Assembly: GCF_018812025.1 (NCBI RefSeq)
Contig: NC_063054.1
Location: 40,632,565-40,696,564 of the forward strand
Reading direction: 5' to 3'
Length of the DNA: 64,000 bases
Origin: Megalobrama amblycephala
Lineage: Eukaryota; Chordata; Actinopteri; Cypriniformes; Xenocyprididae
The notes beneath the pieces are model-generated. The model had not been told where the DNA came from. It did not search any database and saw nothing but the letters and a program-made list of their open reading frames with translations. Below, piece after piece: positions 60,077-64,000 of this stretch. A program made the translations under genes and the position numbers. Position 1 is the stretch's first letter. The number at the start of each line of letters is the position of its first letter.

Positions 60077-62122
60077 TTACCCCCCCTCAAAGGAGCGGCT
60101 ACCAGACGCTCCACCAGACAAAAAACAAAAACACAAAAAAAAAAAACTCAGGAGGGAGGTGGACAGGAGGAGGATCAGGGGGAGGGATGGTGGGCCAGAT
60201 CCAGGGTCCCCAACTGATAGCCAGGGTGGTGCTGGAGGAACTGACCAGGCTGGTTCCAGCGGTTCTAGAGTCCTGGCTGGGTGCCAGGGTGGTGCTGGAG
60301 GAACTGACCAGGCTGGTGCCAGCGCCTCTGGAATCCTGGCTGAGTGCCAGGGCGGTGCTGGCGGAACTGACCAGGCGGGTTCCAACGGTTCCAACGGCCG
60401 GGGCAGTGGCAGCAGGGCAGGAAGCCTGGACGACGGTGGCAGGACAGACGGCTTGGTTGACGGCGGCAGGACAGAAGATCTGGGCGGTGGCGGCAGAGCA
60501 GAAGGCTTGGACGGCGGCAGGGCAGTAGGCCAAGGGTGCTTCATGGCCATATCAGAGAGAGCGGACAGCTCGGTGACGGCCTCCGTGGCCGTATCAGAGA
60601 GAGCGGACAGCTCGGTGACGGCCTCCGTGGCCGTATCAAGGGGAGCGGACAGCTCGGTAACGGTCTCCGTGGCCGTATCAGGGAGAGCGGAGGACTCAGG
60701 GACGGCAGCGGGCTCAGACTGGGGCTGCTCTGGGACGGCAGCGTGCCCAGGCTGGGGCTGCTCTGGGACGGCAGCGTGCTCTGTAGTAGACTCACTGGCT
60801 GGAGCGGGCTCTGTAGTAGACTCACTGGCTGGAGCGGGCTCTGTAGTAGACTCACTGGCTGGAGCGGGCTCTGTAGTAGACTCACTGGCTGGAGCGGGCT
60901 CTGGAGTGGACTCACTGGCTGGAGCGGGCTCTGTAGTGGACTCACTGGCTGGAGCGGGCTCAGTAGTAGAGCCACTGGCTGGAGCGGGCTCAGTAGTAGA
61001 GCCACTGGCTGGAGCGGGCTCAGTAGTAGAGCCACTGGCTGGAGCGGACTCACTGGCTGGAGCGGACTCACTGGCTGGAGCGGACTCACTGGCTGGAGCG
61101 GACTCACTGGCTGGAGCGGGCTCTGGAGTGGACTCACTGACTGGAGCGGGCTCCGTAGTAGACTCACTGGCTGGAGCGGGCTCTGTAGTAGACTCACTGG
61201 CTGGAGCGGGCTCTGTAGTAGACTCACTGGCTGGAGCGGGCTCTGGAGTGGACTCACTGGCTGGAGCGGGCTCTGTAGTGGACTCACTGGCTGGAGCGGG
61301 CTCAGTAGTAGAGCCACTGGCTGGAGCGGGCTCAGTAGTAGAGCCACTGGCTGGAGCGGGCTCAGTAGTAGAGCCACTGGCTGAAGCGGACTCACTGGCT
61401 GGAGCGGACTCACTGGCTGGAGCGGACTCACTGGCTGGAGCGGGCTCTGGAGTGGACTCACTGACTGGAGCGGGCTCTGGAGTGGACTCACTGACTGGAG
61501 CGGGCTCTGGAGTGGACTCACTGGCTGGAGCGGACTCACTGGCTGGAGCGGGCTCTGGAGTGGACTCACTGGCTGGAGCGGACTCACTGACTGAAGCGGG
61601 CTCTGGAATGGACTCACTGGCTGGAGCGGGCTCTGGAAAGGCCTCTGGGTTTTGGGGAATGGAAGCCTTCCTCCTCCTCTTCCTCCTTTTAGATGTGGGA
61701 AGCGGAGACTCAGTGCCAACCTCCTCTGAGGCCTCTGAAGCGGATTCACGGGCTGGGACGCACTCATGGACTGGAGCAGGCCTTGGAAAGGACACACGGG
61801 CTGGAGCGGGCACACGGGCTGGAGCGGGTGCTGGAGGTAGTCGAAGCGGCCCATTCCCACGCAGATGCAGGTAATTGGAGAAATTCCAAAAGTTTAACCC
61901 CCTTACCAGCTCCATCTCCCACTGCGGCAGAGGTCTATCCAGACAGTTATTAATAGTGTCTTTGAGGACCGTATCAGAGAGACCATACCCCTCCGCCCGT
62001 GACCAAAACTTCTGGACGAATGCCCGCACTCCCATTCTCCTCTGGCGGAGAGTCGCCAAAAGGGCCTGAGCCTCCTCAGCCCCCACTGATGACCGGAGTC
62101 TCCTGCTGCTGGATCCTTGCAT
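60077..62122 (-). CDS. Gag-like repeat-rich protein of the LTR element (681 aa)
   Basis: The only long ORF of the element. I chose ATG at 62,122 (MQGSSSRRLRSS), 16 bases inside the 5' LTR border. The open frame extends to 62,380 in the LTR, but that part lies upstream of the expected transcript start. Residues 1-90 are helix-rich (GVRAFVQKFWSRAEGYGLSD, LPQWEMELVRGLNFWNF) and recall short Gag capsid segments. A basic cluster KRRKRRRK follows near 144-151, then about 290 residues of 10-residue PAPASESTTE-type repeats. Next are EAVTELSALSDT repeats, a Pro-rich part with three EPAWSVPPAPPW copies, and a hydrophobic stretch (LILLLSTSLLSFFFLCFCFL) near the end. The stop codon TAA abuts the 3' LTR. 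No zinc knuckle is seen. I do not recognise the family, and the Gag role is inferred from position. Confidence 0.6.
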   Translation of the reverse strand: MQGSSSRRLRSSVGAEEAQALLATLRQRRMGVRAFVQKFWSRAEGYGLSDTVLKDTINNCLDRPLPQWEMELVRGLNFWNFSNYLHLRGNGPLRLPPAPAPARVPAPARVSFPRPAPVHECVPARESASEASEEVGTESPLPTSKRRKRRRKASIPQNPEAFPEPAPASESIPEPASVSESAPASESTPEPAPASESAPASESTPEPAPVSESTPEPAPVSESTPEPAPASESAPASESAPASESASASGSTTEPAPASGSTTEPAPASGSTTEPAPASESTTEPAPASESTPEPAPASESTTEPAPASESTTEPAPASESTTEPAPVSESTPEPAPASESAPASESAPASESAPASESAPASGSTTEPAPASGSTTEPAPASGSTTEPAPASESTTEPAPASESTPEPAPASESTTEPAPASESTTEPAPASESTTEPAPASESTTEHAAVPEQPQPGHAAVPEQPQSEPAAVPESSALPDTATETVTELSAPLDTATEAVTELSALSDTATEAVTELSALSDMAMKHPWPTALPPSKPSALPPPPRSSVLPPSTKPSVLPPSSRLPALLPLPRPLEPLEPAWSVPPAPPWHSARIPEALAPAWSVPPAPPWHPARTLEPLEPAWSVPPAPPWLSVGDPGSGPPSLPLILLLSTSLLSFFFLCFCFLSGGASGSRSFEGG
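60780..61640. repeat. 30-bp coding minisatellite inside the LTR element
   Basis: Units of 30 bp (GACTCACTGGCTGGAGCGGG plus 10 bp) and shorter 18-bp units are tandemly repeated about 30 times, in frame with the ORF. A block of about 340 bp is itself duplicated (pattern at 60,840-61,080 repeated at 61,180-61,420). Because units are multiples of three, other frames and the opposite strand stay open too. Confidence 0.9.
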
Positions 62123-62137
62123 AGTGGTGGTTCGTTC

Positions 62138-62504
62138 TGTCACGGGTGCACAAGAACAAGATGTAACAGATCCAAGTGCAGCATAAGTATTTATTGGGGA
62201 GTCCAGAAACGTAATCCAAGGCAGGCAAGAGGTCAAAATCCAGGTAATCAGTCCACAAAACAACAAGCCAGAGATATAAACAGTGCACGTAACAAATACA
62301 ACGAACCACAACCAGGGACAGACACAACTGAGATTAAATAGACAAACACTAATTAACAAACACAAAACAGCTGGGTGCAATGATGAATGGTAATTAGTCC
62401 AGGGAGTGTATATGGGAAATGTAGTTCATGAAATGAGTGAAACAATGAGTCCGGGAAGGAGTGCCCTCTAGAGGCTGAAGGCACTCTCACAGGTGATCGT
62501 GACA
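62138..62504 (-). repeat. 5' LTR of the element
   Basis: It is identical to the left LTR. The TATA-like box here is near 62,337, so transcription should start near 62,305, downstream of the in-frame Met at 62,380. The ORF must then begin at a later Met. Confidence 0.9.
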
Positions 62505-62710
62505 TAGATAGAATGATGAATGGATGGATGGATGGATGGATGATGGATGGATACATAGAATGAATGAAGGATGGATGGTGGATGGATAGATGATAAAACG
62601 AATGAACGATGGATGGATAGATACACAGAACAAATGAACGATGGATGGACGGATGGATGGATCATATATCCATACATACATAGAATGAATGATTGACAGA
62701 TAGAACGATA
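62505..62710. repeat. Continuation of the GGAT minisatellite right of the LTR element
   Basis: GGATGGATGG units and ATCATATATCCATACATA (62,661) show that the LTR element split one array in two. Confidence 0.85.
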
Positions 62711-63436
62711 TAACGATAGATAGAACGTTAGATTGACAGATAGACAGACAAACAGACCTTGTCAAGTCAACATAATAATAATAAAAATGTTTCAGAAACA
62801 AACGGCAGTAAGAATGACCCATGGTATGACCCAAAGGCTGCGGCAGCGATGCAACGACAAGCCTTTTCTCAGAAATAGCTCTGCTATCTGGAACATTCTT
62901 TCCATTGAACAAACGGCTCCTTCAAAATCACCTCCTTCAGAAAGACATCTGCTGACCCAGAATGAGAAACACTCGTTGTGTAATGACTTCAGCGCTAGCT
63001 TCATACACGCTCTGGGAGTCATTCATATCACAGCGCGCGCTTTTGTCCTGCCTGCCTGTGATCGATGAGTACATGTTACTGATAAGCATGTTTTCTTACG
63101 GCCGTATGGTTCTGCTCCGATCGACGGTCACAGTGGACGAATGACCAGATGAACAGATGCCTTTCTGATGGGAGGATGATGATGTCATTTCCCACGTACA
63201 GTAAAACAGAGGACGGAGGAAATTAGTTAAAGCGATTAAACTCGTGTATCGCAGCATGAGTAATTTTATCACACTAACAGATGATTCTATTGTTCTTTTT
63301 GCTGAAAAAATAATAAATAACTGTGCACAATAAGACCAGGAACAAGTATTAATAAAGTGAAGAAGAGCATCAATTATGATCTCATGTTAACCTACTCAGG
63401 GAGATTTAGGTGTACTCAAATCACTTTGGATTAAAG
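62711..63436. other. Intergenic sequence without recognised gene
   Basis: A few frames of 60-110 codons occur, but none has family motifs or clean splice context. Confidence 0.5.
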
Positions 63437-63516
63437 GCTGAAGTTGTGCTAGTCTTTTGTTCCCTATTGTGACGTGTATCCGAATGAAACGGCTTCGCAA
63501 ACAAGAACAAATGTAG
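63437..63516. mobile_element. Partial copy of the 56.9-kb repeat element
   Basis: TATCCGAATGAAACGGCTTC and the sequence around it match 56,886-56,976. The match stops at ATGTAG, exactly where TGTCACGG begins. Confidence 0.6.
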
Positions 63517-64000
63517 TGTCACGGTTCGCAGATGCATTGTTTCCTTCTTGTCGCGTGCTCTGTGTTATGACAGCAGTGGGTGTGTTTGTGTTTGTGTGCG
63601 AGTGTGTTTGTGGGTGTGCCCAGGCCACGTGGGTGATTATTGGACCCAGCTGCCACCCATCACTCTCCCCACCTGCTGCTCATTCCCTCAGTCCTTTAAT
63701 ACTCACCTCATTCCTGTCTCCATTGTCAGATCGTTGTTTGGTGTCCTGTTCGTGGTTGTCTCGTCTGTTCCTGACCGGAGTCCCAGTTGTTCGTCGTCTT
63801 CTGTGGATTACTGTCTTCGTGCCTTGTCTTTTGTCTGGATCCTGGATTTATCTCACCGCCACTCTTCAGTCACCACGCCACGTCACCAGCCGACCATCTC
63901 AGTCCCTGCGCCTACCTGTAGCCTGCACGTTCTCATTGACTGTGTTTCTGTTACTGCTTGTTGTTCAATAAACGGCGTTACTTGCATTTGCTTCCTGTAA
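63517..64000 (+). mobile_element. Probable 5' LTR of a second LTR retrotransposon, cut by window edge
   Basis: It starts TGTCACGG at a sharp break in the repeat to its left, has a TTTAATA box near 63,697 and a CAATAAA polyadenylation signal at 63,966-63,972. It runs to the window end (CTGTAA), where CA would be expected next. No internal region is visible, so it could also be a solo LTR. Confidence 0.55.

Larger units (their letters stand above)
59710..62504 (-). mobile_element. Young non-autonomous LTR retrotransposon with identical LTRs
   Basis: Two 367-bp LTRs (59,710-60,076 and 62,138-62,504) match at every base. Each begins TGTCACG and ends CGTGACA. TAGAT flanks both sides as a 5-bp target duplication, although the site is itself a TAGA repeat. 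A polypurine tract, TTTGAGGGGGGG, lies directly before the left LTR on the minus strand, which sets the orientation. The 2.06-kb inside holds one long ORF and no protease, reverse transcriptase or integrase, so the element must use enzymes from a partner. No clear tRNA primer site (TGG...) follows the 5' LTR. Confidence 0.9.

Noticed and set aside
60159..61874. Plus-strand frame of 571 codons (and a minus-strand frame of 439 codons) through the LTR element
   Set aside because: They arise because the 30-bp and 18-bp units are multiples of three and keep several frames open. The minus-strand frame at 60,077-62,122 fits the element's orientation and start.
62123..62380. N-terminal extension of the LTR-element ORF with a signal-peptide-like start
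   Set aside because: It lies within the 5' LTR, and its Met is upstream of the expected transcript start, so it is probably not in the RNA.
62733..63144. Frames of 60-111 codons that could be exons of the next gene (SENP6 in human)
   Set aside because: None shows SENP protease motifs or clean splice borders.

Overview
The window is vertebrate nuclear DNA, almost certainly from a teleost and probably a cyprinid. It holds three spliced genes, all on the minus strand, separated and interrupted by many transposon-derived repeats. The order COL12A1 - COX7A2 - FILIP1 in one orientation matches the human 6q14 neighbourhood as I know it. The fish assignment rests on compact introns, tRNA-derived SINEs, L1-like LINE 3' ends, and abundant short Tc1/mariner-type and hAT-type inverted-repeat elements.

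Layout. (1) 812-22,7xx: the 5' part of col12a1 (collagen XII alpha-1). It has 18 coding exons from the signal peptide (ATG at 20,956) to the first half of the third VWA domain, plus a likely non-coding first exon at about 22.5 kb. Domain order is signal peptide, FN3-1, VWA1, FN3-2, VWA2, FN3-3 to FN3-8, VWA3 (cut by the left edge). The rest of the gene lies off the window. (2) 23.0-24.06 kb: five tandem copies of a unit of about 207 bp just upstream of col12a1, each with an RFX-like X-box, three with a palindromic CACGTG E-box. (3) 25.5-30.84 kb: a complete cox7a2 gene (four exons, 79 aa), its introns filled by nested inverted-repeat transposons. (4) 31-38.7 kb: L1 fragments and nested MITEs. 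TMEM30A, which lies here in human, is not visible. (5) 38.8-50.86 kb: a complete filip1 coding sequence (five coding exons, 1199 aa, one exon of 2779 nt), with a TATA-containing candidate promoter and first exon at about 54.4 kb. (6) 55-64 kb: no host gene seen. It holds TA/CT microsatellites, a GGAT-rich minisatellite with higher-order structure, a young LTR retrotransposon with two identical 367-bp LTRs and one 681-codon gag-like ORF, and the start of another LTR at the right edge.

The three genes are not a functional unit. Collagen XII is an extracellular fibril-associated collagen, COX7A2 a subunit of mitochondrial complex IV, and FILIP1 a cytoskeletal coiled-coil filamin regulator. Exon borders were set by hand from reading frame, exon phase and AG/GT sites. 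All exon phases join without a frame break. Gene names come from recognising the protein families, not from a search.
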